This document shows positions 25,804 to 33,628 of a DNA stretch of 64,000 bases, piece by piece; position 1 is the first letter of the stretch, and each line of letters opens with the position of its first letter. Position numbers and translations under genes: made by a program. The stretch comes from Lutibacter sp. (lineage in GTDB: Bacteria > Bacteroidota > Bacteroidia > Flavobacteriales > Flavobacteriaceae). Location of the stretch: assembly GCA_027449025.1 (NCBI GenBank), contig DAIDMK010000004.1:1-64000 (forward strand), read 5' to 3'. Below the pieces are notes generated by a model that worked only from the letters and a program-made list of their open reading frames with translations, was not told the origin of the DNA and made no database searches.

Positions 25804-28800
25804 ATGTTTTTCAACAGGCACAAAATCATCGCTTTTCTTATACTTTTTTATGTTTCTATAACGATAGAAGCACAAGAATTTACCACTGTTGAAAATGTAA
25901 CTAGTGGCTCCAAATTGCAAAATCATAATATTTTAGATATAGCCCAAGACTCGCAAGGCTTTTTATGGATAGGTACAAATTGGGGACTTTATAAATACGA
26001 CGGATATCAATTTAAACCTTATACAATTACCACAACACCCTCTCTGGTAAATAATAATATTAAATCGCTTTTGGTGCAAAACGACAGGTTATGGATAGGA
26101 ACTAAAGGAGGAATAAATATTATTAATACAAAAACAAATTTGAGTAAAAGTATAACAAGCTCAAGTAGCAATGGATTAGCGTCCAATTATGTCACAAAAT
26201 TATATAAGGATAAGGACAATAATATTTGGGTGGGCTATAATATTGATAAACTAAGTAGATATATTGGAAATTTTAAATTTCAACATTTTGATTTAAAAAT
26301 TAATAAAAATGGAATGCAATTTATTGTTGATGATATTGTAGAAACTACCCCTAATACTTTTTATGTAAAATTATTAAGTGAAACTATGAATGGCAGTTAC
26401 ATAACAATAATTGAGGCAAAGTACGATGGTAATAAATTAAACACGAAGGTTGTAAAAGAGGGCATAATGGATTATGTGTTAATATTAAATATTGACAACA
26501 AATTACATTTGATAGAAAGTAATAACCTGTATAAATTTAATAAAGTTCCAGGAAGTTTTAAATTCATAAATAATTTATTTAGTAAGGATAGTGTACAAAA
26601 TTTAAAATCATACATAAATAAAACCAATAGCATCTATATTGGAACTCAAAACAAATCATTTTATAATCTAGACAGAGAGACGTATTTACCGCAAAATTAT
26701 ACCATAATTAACGATGATGAAACTTGGGTAAATGCATTTTTTACAGATAATACGGGGCTTCTATGGGCTGGAACAACCAAAGGATTATTTAAGATTAAAA
26801 AAAACGCCAAATTATTTAGAAATCACTTACAAGAAGCCTCTGTAGGTTCTCGAAATAAAATGCGTTCAATTATACAAGATAAAAAGGGAGATATTTATGC
26901 GGTTAATCAAACAAATCTATTTAAGTATGATACAGTAAACAAGGAATTTATTGATTTAAAGTGGAAAAACAATAGCTCAGCACCCTATGCACTTTTAGAA
27001 TATGATGAAAATTCACTTCTTATCGGAACACTGGGATCAGGAATAAATATTTATAATAAAAACACAAATGCTTGCAAACCTTTCTTTAAAAAACATCAAA
27101 AATTATCCAATAACCACATCATAAAACTATTTAGGGATGCCCATGATATTTTATGGATAGGGACTTTGGATGGTTTATATTATTTTGATAAAAAAAATGA
27201 TGAAATTGTAAAAATTCAGAATTCTAGTTTACAAAAAGGCATAGAAGAAAGTGAATCAATATATGAGATTAAACCTTTTAACGAGAACGAACTATGGATA
27301 GGCACAAATACAGGATTATATCAATTAAAAGTAGATTATTCTGTTTTTCCTCTACAATTTCATACCACAAAATATAAAACGATCCAAGATGCCGTCAGGT
27401 CAATTTTAATAGATAACGATATATTATGGATTGCTACGCAAACCCAAGGTCTTTTAAAATACCAGAGTAAAACACACAAATTAACTCAAATTAATGAAGC
27501 GAATGGCTTAAGCAGCAATACTGTTTATTCCATTTTACAAGGTGAAAATCATAAGATTTGGTTAGGAACAAGAAAAGGCTTATCATGCTATAATACATTA
27601 ACCAATCAGTTTTTAAATTATTATGATTATGATGGTTTGGCAGGTAATGAGTTTAATGCATCCTCGCAATTAAAGGCTAATAACGGGGAATTATTTTTTG
27701 GTGGGCAAGATGGAATTTCACAATTTATGCCTTCGGATTTTGAGACAGGCGCAACAAATTTTAATCTGAATGTTAGCAGTATCAGTTGGTTTAATTCAAA
27801 AACCGATTCTACCTTTATAATAGATTCGGAGTATAGTTCAAATAAACCATTGGAGTTGCCATTTAACAATGCTTTTGTGAATTTTGAATTTTCACTGACG
27901 GATTATTTTAAACCTGCCAGCAATACTTTTAAATATAAAATTAGTGGTTTAAATAGAGATTGGAGAATGTTAAACAAAACCAATGTTCTTTCATTTACAA
28001 ACCTTCCACCTGGTAATTATAATTTAGAAGTAAAGGCATCAACCAACTATGGCAAATGGAACAATCAGAGTATTACTATACCAATCATTGTAGAGCAAAT
28101 TTACTATAAACGCCGGTGGTTTATAGCTATTTCGGGGTTCTTAATACTATTAATTTTCTACCTTATTAGAAAGTATGAACTAAGTCATATTAAAAAGGTA
28201 GAAAACCTAAGATTGCAAATTTCAAGAGATTTACATGATGAGTTGGGAAGTGCGCTTACCGGTATTGCAATTAGATCAGAACTTTTAAAAGATAATATAG
28301 GCATTAAGTCAAAAAATAAAGTTTTAGATGAAATCGCCGAACAGAGTAGAAGTGCTGTTGATTCCTTGAGCGATATTGTTTGGGCAATTGACTCAAGAAA
28401 TAACAGTATTCAGAATTTATCTGAAAGAATGGAAACTATTTTGTATTTGTTGCTTAAACCCCTAAATATAACATACACTTTTGAAACATTGCATGAGCGT
28501 AAACCCTTGTATTTAAAGCAAGACTATAGGCAACATATTTATTTAATCTTTAAAGAAGCGGTTACAAATATTGTAAAACACTCAAATGCCACGCATGTTA
28601 ACATTGCATTTACTAGAGAAGAAAATAAAATTAAGCTTAAAATTAATGATAACGGAACCGTAGTTTCTAAATCTACTGCCAATCTTAGTGGGCATGGCAT
28701 TAAAAATATACAAATGAGGGCAAAAAAAATTAATGGAGCTGTACAAATTAGCACAACAAATGGTTTTAGCATCGTTTTATCCTTTGATTGTTTAGGATAA
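25804..28800 (+). CDS. propeller-sensor histidine kinase (HisKA_3/NarX type)
   Basis: This 998-aa membrane sensor is built as a signal peptide (about 1-23), two seven-bladed reg_prop propellers (blades such as F-L-W-I-G-T-N-W-G-L-Y-K-Y-D-G) and a Y_Y_Y domain (around 690-765, L-P-P-G-N-Y-N-L-E-V-K-A). One membrane helix follows (about 780-797), then a HisKA_3 dimerisation domain with the phospho-acceptor His811 in S-R-D-L-H-D-E-L-G-S. The C-terminus is a HATPase domain (N-I-V-K-H-S-N-A-T, N-D-N-G, G-H-G-I-K-N-I). There is no fused receiver. It therefore phosphorylates a separate partner, almost certainly the LuxR regulator 75 bases downstream. The periplasmic ligand is unknown. Confidence 0.93.
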   Translation: MFFNRHKIIAFLILFYVSITIEAQEFTTVENVTSGSKLQNHNILDIAQDSQGFLWIGTNWGLYKYDGYQFKPYTITTTPSLVNNNIKSLLVQNDRLWIGTKGGINIINTKTNLSKSITSSSSNGLASNYVTKLYKDKDNNIWVGYNIDKLSRYIGNFKFQHFDLKINKNGMQFIVDDIVETTPNTFYVKLLSETMNGSYITIIEAKYDGNKLNTKVVKEGIMDYVLILNIDNKLHLIESNNLYKFNKVPGSFKFINNLFSKDSVQNLKSYINKTNSIYIGTQNKSFYNLDRETYLPQNYTIINDDETWVNAFFTDNTGLLWAGTTKGLFKIKKNAKLFRNHLQEASVGSRNKMRSIIQDKKGDIYAVNQTNLFKYDTVNKEFIDLKWKNNSSAPYALLEYDENSLLIGTLGSGINIYNKNTNACKPFFKKHQKLSNNHIIKLFRDAHDILWIGTLDGLYYFDKKNDEIVKIQNSSLQKGIEESESIYEIKPFNENELWIGTNTGLYQLKVDYSVFPLQFHTTKYKTIQDAVRSILIDNDILWIATQTQGLLKYQSKTHKLTQINEANGLSSNTVYSILQGENHKIWLGTRKGLSCYNTLTNQFLNYYDYDGLAGNEFNASSQLKANNGELFFGGQDGISQFMPSDFETGATNFNLNVSSISWFNSKTDSTFIIDSEYSSNKPLELPFNNAFVNFEFSLTDYFKPASNTFKYKISGLNRDWRMLNKTNVLSFTNLPPGNYNLEVKASTNYGKWNNQSITIPIIVEQIYYKRRWFIAISGFLILLIFYLIRKYELSHIKKVENLRLQISRDLHDELGSALTGIAIRSELLKDNIGIKSKNKVLDEIAEQSRSAVDSLSDIVWAIDSRNNSIQNLSERMETILYLLLKPLNITYTFETLHERKPLYLKQDYRQHIYLIFKEAVTNIVKHSNATHVNIAFTREENKIKLKINDNGTVVSKSTANLSGHGIKNIQMRAKKINGAVQISTTNGFSIVLSFDCLG

Positions 28801-28804
28801 TGAA

Positions 28805-28852
28805 ACTACATGTTCATGTAGTTTTATATATGTTTTTTATTGATTAAATTTA
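28805..28852 (+). promoter_or_regulatory. palindrome and -7 box ahead of the response regulator gene
   Basis: ACTACAT (28805-28811), spacer GTTC, ATGTAGT (28816-28822); then TAAATTTA at 28845-28852, 23 bases on. The layout equals that of the three small-protein promoters but on the opposite strand. It sits directly after the kinase stop codon and implies that the regulator controls its own gene. Confidence 0.75.
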
Positions 28853-28875
28853 AAAATGACTAAAAATCTATTATT

Positions 28876-29508
28876 TTGAATATTGCTATTGTAGAAGACA
28901 ATAAAATTATAAGAGAAGGATTGGAATTGTATTTTAAAAATGATTCTCAATTTTCTTGCGATATTGCTGTGGACTCTGTTGAAGCTTTTCTTCAAAGTAT
29001 TGGTCGTTGTTCAGAAATAGATGTGGTTTTATTGGATATAAATTTGCCTGGAATGAGTGGCATTGAAGGGATTCGCCATATAAAACACCAATATCCAGAT
29101 GTATATATAATAATGCTTACTATATTTAAAGATGAAAAACATGTGTTTGATGCTTTAAAAGCTGGGGCAAATGGTTATTTATTAAAAAATACGCCGCTAA
29201 AGTCAATAAAAAAAGGGGTACTGCAAATTTTAGAAGAAGGCGCACCTATTTCTCCTTTGGTCGCTAAAAAAGTAATTAACTACTTCAATCCGCAAAAAAG
29301 CAATAAAGAAGACGGATTTGAAAAATTAACTTCCCGTGAAATAGAAGTGTTACAGGCTTTATCGGAAGGGGCGCCGTTCAAAAATATTGCCGATAAATTG
29401 TTTGTCACAATTGATACTGTTCGTTATCATTCCAAGAATATTTATAGAAAATTAAATGTTAACAGTAAGTTAGGCGCTGTTAAAAAGTATCTAAAAAAGC
29501 AAGATTAA
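28876..29508 (+). CDS. LuxR/NarL-family response regulator
   Basis: A receiver domain (1-120) with acidic pocket E7-D8, phospho-acceptor D54 in L-L-D-I-N-L-P-G and the K105 region (G-Y-L-L-K-N) is followed by a LuxR-type helix-turn-helix (about 148-205, L-T-S-R-E-I-E-V-L and I-D-T-V-R-Y-H-S-K-N-I-Y-R-K-L). The length of 210 aa is normal. The frame opens with TTG: the nearby ATG in another frame is closed after seven codons, and the TTG start gives the canonical M-N-I-A-I-V-E-D-N. It is the likely partner of the kinase upstream and the likely reader of the ACTACAT-N4-ATGTAGT sites. Confidence 0.92.
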   Translation: MNIAIVEDNKIIREGLELYFKNDSQFSCDIAVDSVEAFLQSIGRCSEIDVVLLDINLPGMSGIEGIRHIKHQYPDVYIIMLTIFKDEKHVFDALKAGANGYLLKNTPLKSIKKGVLQILEEGAPISPLVAKKVINYFNPQKSNKEDGFEKLTSREIEVLQALSEGAPFKNIADKLFVTIDTVRYHSKNIYRKLNVNSKLGAVKKYLKKQD

Positions 29509-29851
29509 ACTTCTTACCCAATTTTTCTACCCAAAAACTTAAATGCCATTTACTTCATTATCAGCTTAGTGCCAGAGGGCGTATGGTGACCGGATTTACT
29601 TTTGCATTAAAAATAATTTTACTTCAAAAAAATAATGAAATTGCGTGTAAATTCAGGAGTTGTAGATCCCCTGTGTGGAGGACTAATTTTGGACTCATAA
29701 AATTTTTCAAACGGTATTAAAACTGGTAAAATGATACCAAAATAAATCAATCTTATACTTAAGTAGCTGAATTTTAAGCCAATTTTAAGAAACTCCTTAG
29801 GATTCTAAAATATTAAAGGGCTGATCTTTGTTGTCATAAAAAATTAATAGT
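29509..29851. other. intergenic stretch, no gene seen
   Basis: There is no supported ORF, RNA gene or hairpin between the response regulator and the DUF2231 gene. Base composition is slightly less AT-rich around 29570-29690, with no recognisable content. Confidence 0.5.
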
Positions 29852-30307
29852 ATGATTTCATCCACACATCTTCACGCAATAATTATTCATTTTCCAATCG
29901 CCTTGTTAATGGTTGGATTTCTATCAGAATTAATTGGTGTCATTAGTCAAAAAGTATTTTTTAAAAATGCAGCATTTTATTTATTGCTTTTAGGTGCTTT
30001 AGGTGCTATTTCAGCTTATGTTACTGGTAGCTATGCTGGCGAGGGCGTAGAAGAAGGACCATTAAAAATTCCTATGGATTTACACGAGCAAGCTGCTCTA
30101 ATTACACTTTGGCTGTCTATAATTACCGCCCTATTTAGCGTGCTGATAAACTATTTTAAGATTCAAAACACAAAAGCAAAATGGGTAGGTGTTTTATTAT
30201 ATGCTTTATTGGCTGTGTCAGTTGGCAGAACAGGTTATTTGGGAGGGCAATTGGTTTTTAGTCACGGCGCTGGCGTTGAGTTGGCATTGCCAGATTTTAA
30301 CAACTAG
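29852..30307 (+). CDS. DUF2231 family membrane protein
   Basis: The 151-aa protein has four membrane helices and the DUF2231 signature H-x-x-x-I-H-F-P-I-A-L at residues 7-17, a second conserved H-E-Q-A-A at about 77-81, and G-R-T-G-Y-L-G-G-Q-L-V-F near the end. The family is thought to be a haem- or redox-associated membrane protein because of its conserved histidines, but no function is proven. It sits upstream of the rubrerythrin and cytochrome genes, which fits a redox role. Confidence 0.85.
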   Translation: MISSTHLHAIIIHFPIALLMVGFLSELIGVISQKVFFKNAAFYLLLLGALGAISAYVTGSYAGEGVEEGPLKIPMDLHEQAALITLWLSIITALFSVLINYFKIQNTKAKWVGVLLYALLAVSVGRTGYLGGQLVFSHGAGVELALPDFNN

Positions 30308-30559
30308 CCAAACTTGAATTCAATTTTCAAAACAATATGTTGTTATTAAGTATTTAAAGTTAATAGGGGAATTTTCACATAGTAAGACGGTCATAAATAT
30401 TAAAAATATATTGATACAAGTCTGTTCTTAAGCAGAAAACCAATCAACTTTAGGAACTGAGATAATATTAAGTAAACTTTAAGAGAGTGCTAAGAAAATC
30501 TAAATAAACCTATACGTAATTTGAATTATTAAATCTAAAATTAAATAAATTTTATTAAA

Positions 30560-31255
30560 ATGAAAAAATCAGTAATTATTTTTATGTTTGTAGCTTCAGT
30601 TTCTGGAGCTTTATTTCAATCTTGTACAGGCAAAACAGCCGAAAAAATTGAAATACCAACAACAACTACAGAACCAGTTGCAATGTCTATGGAAGATGCA
30701 TCTGCAGCAACAATTGTAAACCTACAAGCAGCTTTTAAAGGTGAAACAACTGCAAGCGCCAAATATGCAGCATATAGCAAAAAGGCTGAAGAAGAAGGAT
30801 TTCATGAAATCGCCCTGTTGTATCACGCAGCATCCGTAGCAGAAAACATTCACGCAGAGAATCATAAAGTAGTTTTAGAAGAAGCAGGTCAAACAGTACC
30901 TGAAATTACGCCAGAGTTTACCGTAAATTCAACCAAAGAAAATTTAAAAGACGCTATTGAAGGGGAAAGTTATGAATCCAATAAAATGTATCCAGAATTT
31001 ATGGTTACTGCAAAAAAAGCCAATAATGAACTTGCCGGAATTAGTTTAAATTATGCTTACAGAACCGAGTTGAAACACCTTGAAATGTATAAAGGTGCAT
31101 TGGCTGCTTTGGAAAGCGACAACGTGAAATCGTTGCCAACTGTTTACTTTATTTGCCCAACTTGTGGAAACACTTATCAAACTACAACCCCAAAAAGATG
31201 TGGAATTTCTATGACCAGCAAGGAGAAATTCCTAAAATTAACTTCACTTAGTTAA
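30560..31255 (+). CDS. exported rubrerythrin lipoprotein with incomplete rubredoxin site
   Basis: Rubrerythrins are di-iron proteins that reduce hydrogen peroxide. This one is 231 aa and starts with a lipoprotein signal (L-F-Q-S-C, Cys22), so it is outside the cytoplasm, unlike most relatives. The ferritin-like domain (about 48-185) carries the expected ligand pattern (G-E-T-T-A-S-x-K-Y, E-x-x-H-A-E-N-H, E-x-x-E-S-N-K-M-Y, E-L-K-H-L-E-M-Y). The C-terminal rubredoxin-like knot has C199, C202 and C214, but the fourth ligand position is Ser217 (R-C-G-I-S where relatives have R-C-x-x-C). A single base change would explain the loss. It has its own terminator and precedes the cytochrome operon. Confidence 0.9.
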   Translation: MKKSVIIFMFVASVSGALFQSCTGKTAEKIEIPTTTTEPVAMSMEDASAATIVNLQAAFKGETTASAKYAAYSKKAEEEGFHEIALLYHAASVAENIHAENHKVVLEEAGQTVPEITPEFTVNSTKENLKDAIEGESYESNKMYPEFMVTAKKANNELAGISLNYAYRTELKHLEMYKGALAALESDNVKSLPTVYFICPTCGNTYQTTTPKRCGISMTSKEKFLKLTSLS

Positions 31256-31277
31256 GCGAAGTTTATTTGTTTGTATG

Positions 31278-31310
31278 AATAAGTCCCGGTTTGTTCTGGG
31301 GCTTATTTTT
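31278..31310 (+). terminator. terminator after rubrerythrin
   Basis: AATAAGTCCC (31278-31287) pairs with GGGGCTTATT (31298-31307), including one G-U pair, and ends in a T run. Confidence 0.75.
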
Positions 31311-31344
31311 AATGATTGAAATTATACCCACTAAAATATATAAA

Positions 31345-32049
31345 ATGAAAACACTTGTTTGGACATTACCCACCAGAATTTTTCACTGGCTACTTGCTTT
31401 AAGTTTTACAACTGCTTACATTCTAGGCGATTTTGATGATCTTAAAAACTATCATTTTGCTTTCGGCGCTTTTGTAGGTGTGCTTATTATTTTTAGAATA
31501 TTGTTTGGACTAATAGGCCCAAAATATTCAAATTTTAGGGATTTCCCCATTGGCTTAAACCATCAAAAAGCGTTTGTAAAAAACTATTTTTCAAAAGATA
31601 ATTATGTCGGTCATAATCCTGCTGCTGCTTTGGTAATGCTATCTATTTTATTGGTTGGTTTGTTTTGTGGTATTTCAGGATATTTATTAACAGTTGATGG
31701 AAATAATGCCTTTAATATAATAGGCAATAATGAGTGGCTTGAAGAAGCCCATGAGGTATTGGCAAATGTGTTTCTTGGTTTGGTAATTATGCATTTAGTT
31801 GGCGTATTTTCAGATGCCGTTTTTCACTGGAAAACAGGAACATTAACCTCTATTTTTAACGGTTATAAAAATGTAGAAGCAGAAAATGCCAAATTAAATA
31901 TTTTTCAAAAGGCGTTTTCTATTTTGTGGTTTATTATTCCGTTTATTTTTCTCTATTTGGCTTTTGGTTTGCAAGAGAACAAATCACAAGAAAATAGCAA
32001 GTATAAAAATGAAAGATCAAGGCATGATGATGACGATGATGATGATTAA
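31345..32049 (+). CDS. cytochrome b561-family membrane protein with poly-Asp tail
   Basis: This haem b protein belongs to the bacterial b561/Ni-Fe-hydrogenase cytochrome b group and moves electrons between the quinone pool and periplasmic or membrane partners. The opening W-T-L-P-T-R-I-F-H-W motif, four membrane helices with conserved His (F-H-W, Y-H-F-A-F-G, A-H-E, M-H-L), and a normal core are visible. I start at ATG 31345 (234 aa) because the longer frame adds residues across the upstream terminator. After a last hydrophobic segment the protein ends in R-S-R-H followed by seven Asp, similar in style to the tail of the deca-haem gene two genes on. It is the first gene of a three-gene operon. 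Confidence 0.87.
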   Translation: MKTLVWTLPTRIFHWLLALSFTTAYILGDFDDLKNYHFAFGAFVGVLIIFRILFGLIGPKYSNFRDFPIGLNHQKAFVKNYFSKDNYVGHNPAAALVMLSILLVGLFCGISGYLLTVDGNNAFNIIGNNEWLEEAHEVLANVFLGLVIMHLVGVFSDAVFHWKTGTLTSIFNGYKNVEAENAKLNIFQKAFSILWFIIPFIFLYLAFGLQENKSQENSKYKNERSRHDDDDDDD

Positions 32050-32081
32050 GAAGTGTAAAAGTTTTTAAGACCAAGAAACCA

Positions 32082-32654
32082 ATGAAAAAATCTATTATAA
32101 ATAAGTATGCTATTCCATTCATACAATGGTACACCATAATGATTTTATTAACCATTGCAATAGATTATTTTCTTCATAGATTTCATATCGTTTTAAATGG
32201 AAGTTATCTTGGTTTTGCAGGAACTTTTGTAATTTTTTTATCGTTTTTTTATTCTTTAAAGAAACGTAAAATGATAAAATCGGGATCGCCAAAAAAACTG
32301 TTAAATCTCCACGAATACTTATCTTGGTTAGGCTCATTAATGCTTTTGGTACATGCAGGAATCCATTTTAACGCTATTTTGCCATGGCTGGCAATTTTAA
32401 TGCTGTTATTAACAGTTGCAAGTGGATTGGTGGGTAAATTTTTATTAAAAAAATCAAATCAAGATCTAAAGCAAAAGAAACAACTTTTGATTGCAGATGG
32501 AATGGACAAGGAAGCAGCTGATAAAAAACTTTTTATGGATTCAATAGTGGTTGATTTAATGAAAAAGTGGCGTATAATCCATATGCCTATCACATTACTT
32601 TTAGCCATTTTCTCAATAATTCATATTGTAACCATTATTATGTTTAGTATATGA
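32082..32654 (+). CDS. predicted di-haem b membrane cytochrome
   Basis: I do not recognise a named family. The 190-aa protein has four to five membrane helices. Two of them carry paired histidines spaced about one haem-binding helix apart (L-N-L-H ... L-V-H-A-G-I-H-F, and I-I-H ... I-I-H), as in four-helix di-haem cytochromes b. A soluble Lys-rich helix lies between them. Its position between a b561 protein and a multihaem cytochrome c, and its four-base overlap with the latter, support a role as a membrane electron carrier. Confidence 0.65.
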   Translation: MKKSIINKYAIPFIQWYTIMILLTIAIDYFLHRFHIVLNGSYLGFAGTFVIFLSFFYSLKKRKMIKSGSPKKLLNLHEYLSWLGSLMLLVHAGIHFNAILPWLAILMLLLTVASGLVGKFLLKKSNQDLKQKKQLLIADGMDKEAADKKLFMDSIVVDLMKKWRIIHMPITLLLAIFSIIHIVTIIMFSI

Positions 32655-33562
32655 AAAAATTTTCTATTTTATTTATAATAATCATCACTTTAATAGTAAC
32701 TTATTTGTATCCTCATAAGATGATTAATCCTGGTGAATTGTCACAAGGCCATCAAAATTTAAATAACAAATGCCTTTCTTGCCATCAACCTTTTTGGGGA
32801 ATTTCAAACGATAAATGTATTTCTTGTCATCAATTAAATGAAATAGGAAAAGACACATTACCTTCTGTGAACACTGCTCTTAATAAAAATAAGGTTTTAT
32901 TTCATGAAAGTTTCACAAATCAGAATTGTATGGCGTGCCATACGGATCATAAAGGAATAGATCCAAAATTATCTTTGGGTAAATTTGAACATTCACTAAT
33001 CTCTAAACCAGTTTTAAACAACTGTGTAAGTTGTCATAAAACTCCCGAAAACGAACTACACAAACAACTTACAACCGATTGTAAAAGTTGCCATAACACA
33101 AATGATTGGAAAGCTTCCAAAACATTTAACCACGAGTTGATTACTGAACTTAATAAAAACAATTGCACTTCCTGTCATCAATCGCCAAAAGATTCATTTC
33201 ACCAATCGGTAAAAACCAATTGTAACGAATGTCATACTACCAAAAAATGGGTGCCATCCACATTTGAACATTCTTCGTTTTTTGTGCTCGACAAAGACCA
33301 TAGTCCTAATAAATGCAGTACTTGCCATGTTGATAATAATTTAAAAAAATATACCTGTTATGGCTGTCACGAACATACACTATCAAATATTAGATCAGAG
33401 CATTTGGAAGAGGGGATTAGGGATTTTCAGGATTGTGTTTTGTGTCACAAAAGTGCTGATGAACATGATATTAGAATGAATAATATACCAAATTTCAAAA
33501 AAAATAACTCAGAAAAAACCAATTATAAAAAATCAAAACATGATAATGACCATGATGATTAA
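32651..33562 (+). CDS. deca-haem c-type cytochrome, membrane-anchored
   Basis: Ten CxxCH motifs are present (CLSCH, CISCH, CMACH, CVSCH, CKSCH, CTSCH, CNECH, CSTCH, CYGCH, CVLCH), plus many extra His able to serve as second ligands. A single N-terminal helix (about 5-20) anchors or exports the protein. The spacing resembles cytochrome c3/c7-like multihaem wires. It would accept electrons from the b-type partners and hand them to a periplasmic or outer-membrane acceptor that is not identifiable here. The tail K-S-K-H-D-N-D-H-D-D is His/Asp-rich. It overlaps the upstream gene by four bases (ATGA), implying coupled translation. The protein is 303 aa. Confidence 0.9.
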   Translation: MKKFSILFIIIITLIVTYLYPHKMINPGELSQGHQNLNNKCLSCHQPFWGISNDKCISCHQLNEIGKDTLPSVNTALNKNKVLFHESFTNQNCMACHTDHKGIDPKLSLGKFEHSLISKPVLNNCVSCHKTPENELHKQLTTDCKSCHNTNDWKASKTFNHELITELNKNNCTSCHQSPKDSFHQSVKTNCNECHTTKKWVPSTFEHSSFFVLDKDHSPNKCSTCHVDNNLKKYTCYGCHEHTLSNIRSEHLEEGIRDFQDCVLCHKSADEHDIRMNNIPNFKKNNSEKTNYKKSKHDNDHDD

Positions 33563-33628
33563 CTCAATTTAAATGGTTAATGCCAATTAGTTATCAATTG
33601 TCTAAATTCCTTAAAGTTTAAGTGCTTT

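Noticed and set aside
29509-29851. Possible small RNA between the response regulator and the DUF2231 gene
   Set aside because: No hairpin with a T run and no promoter box were found, only mixed low-complexity sequence.
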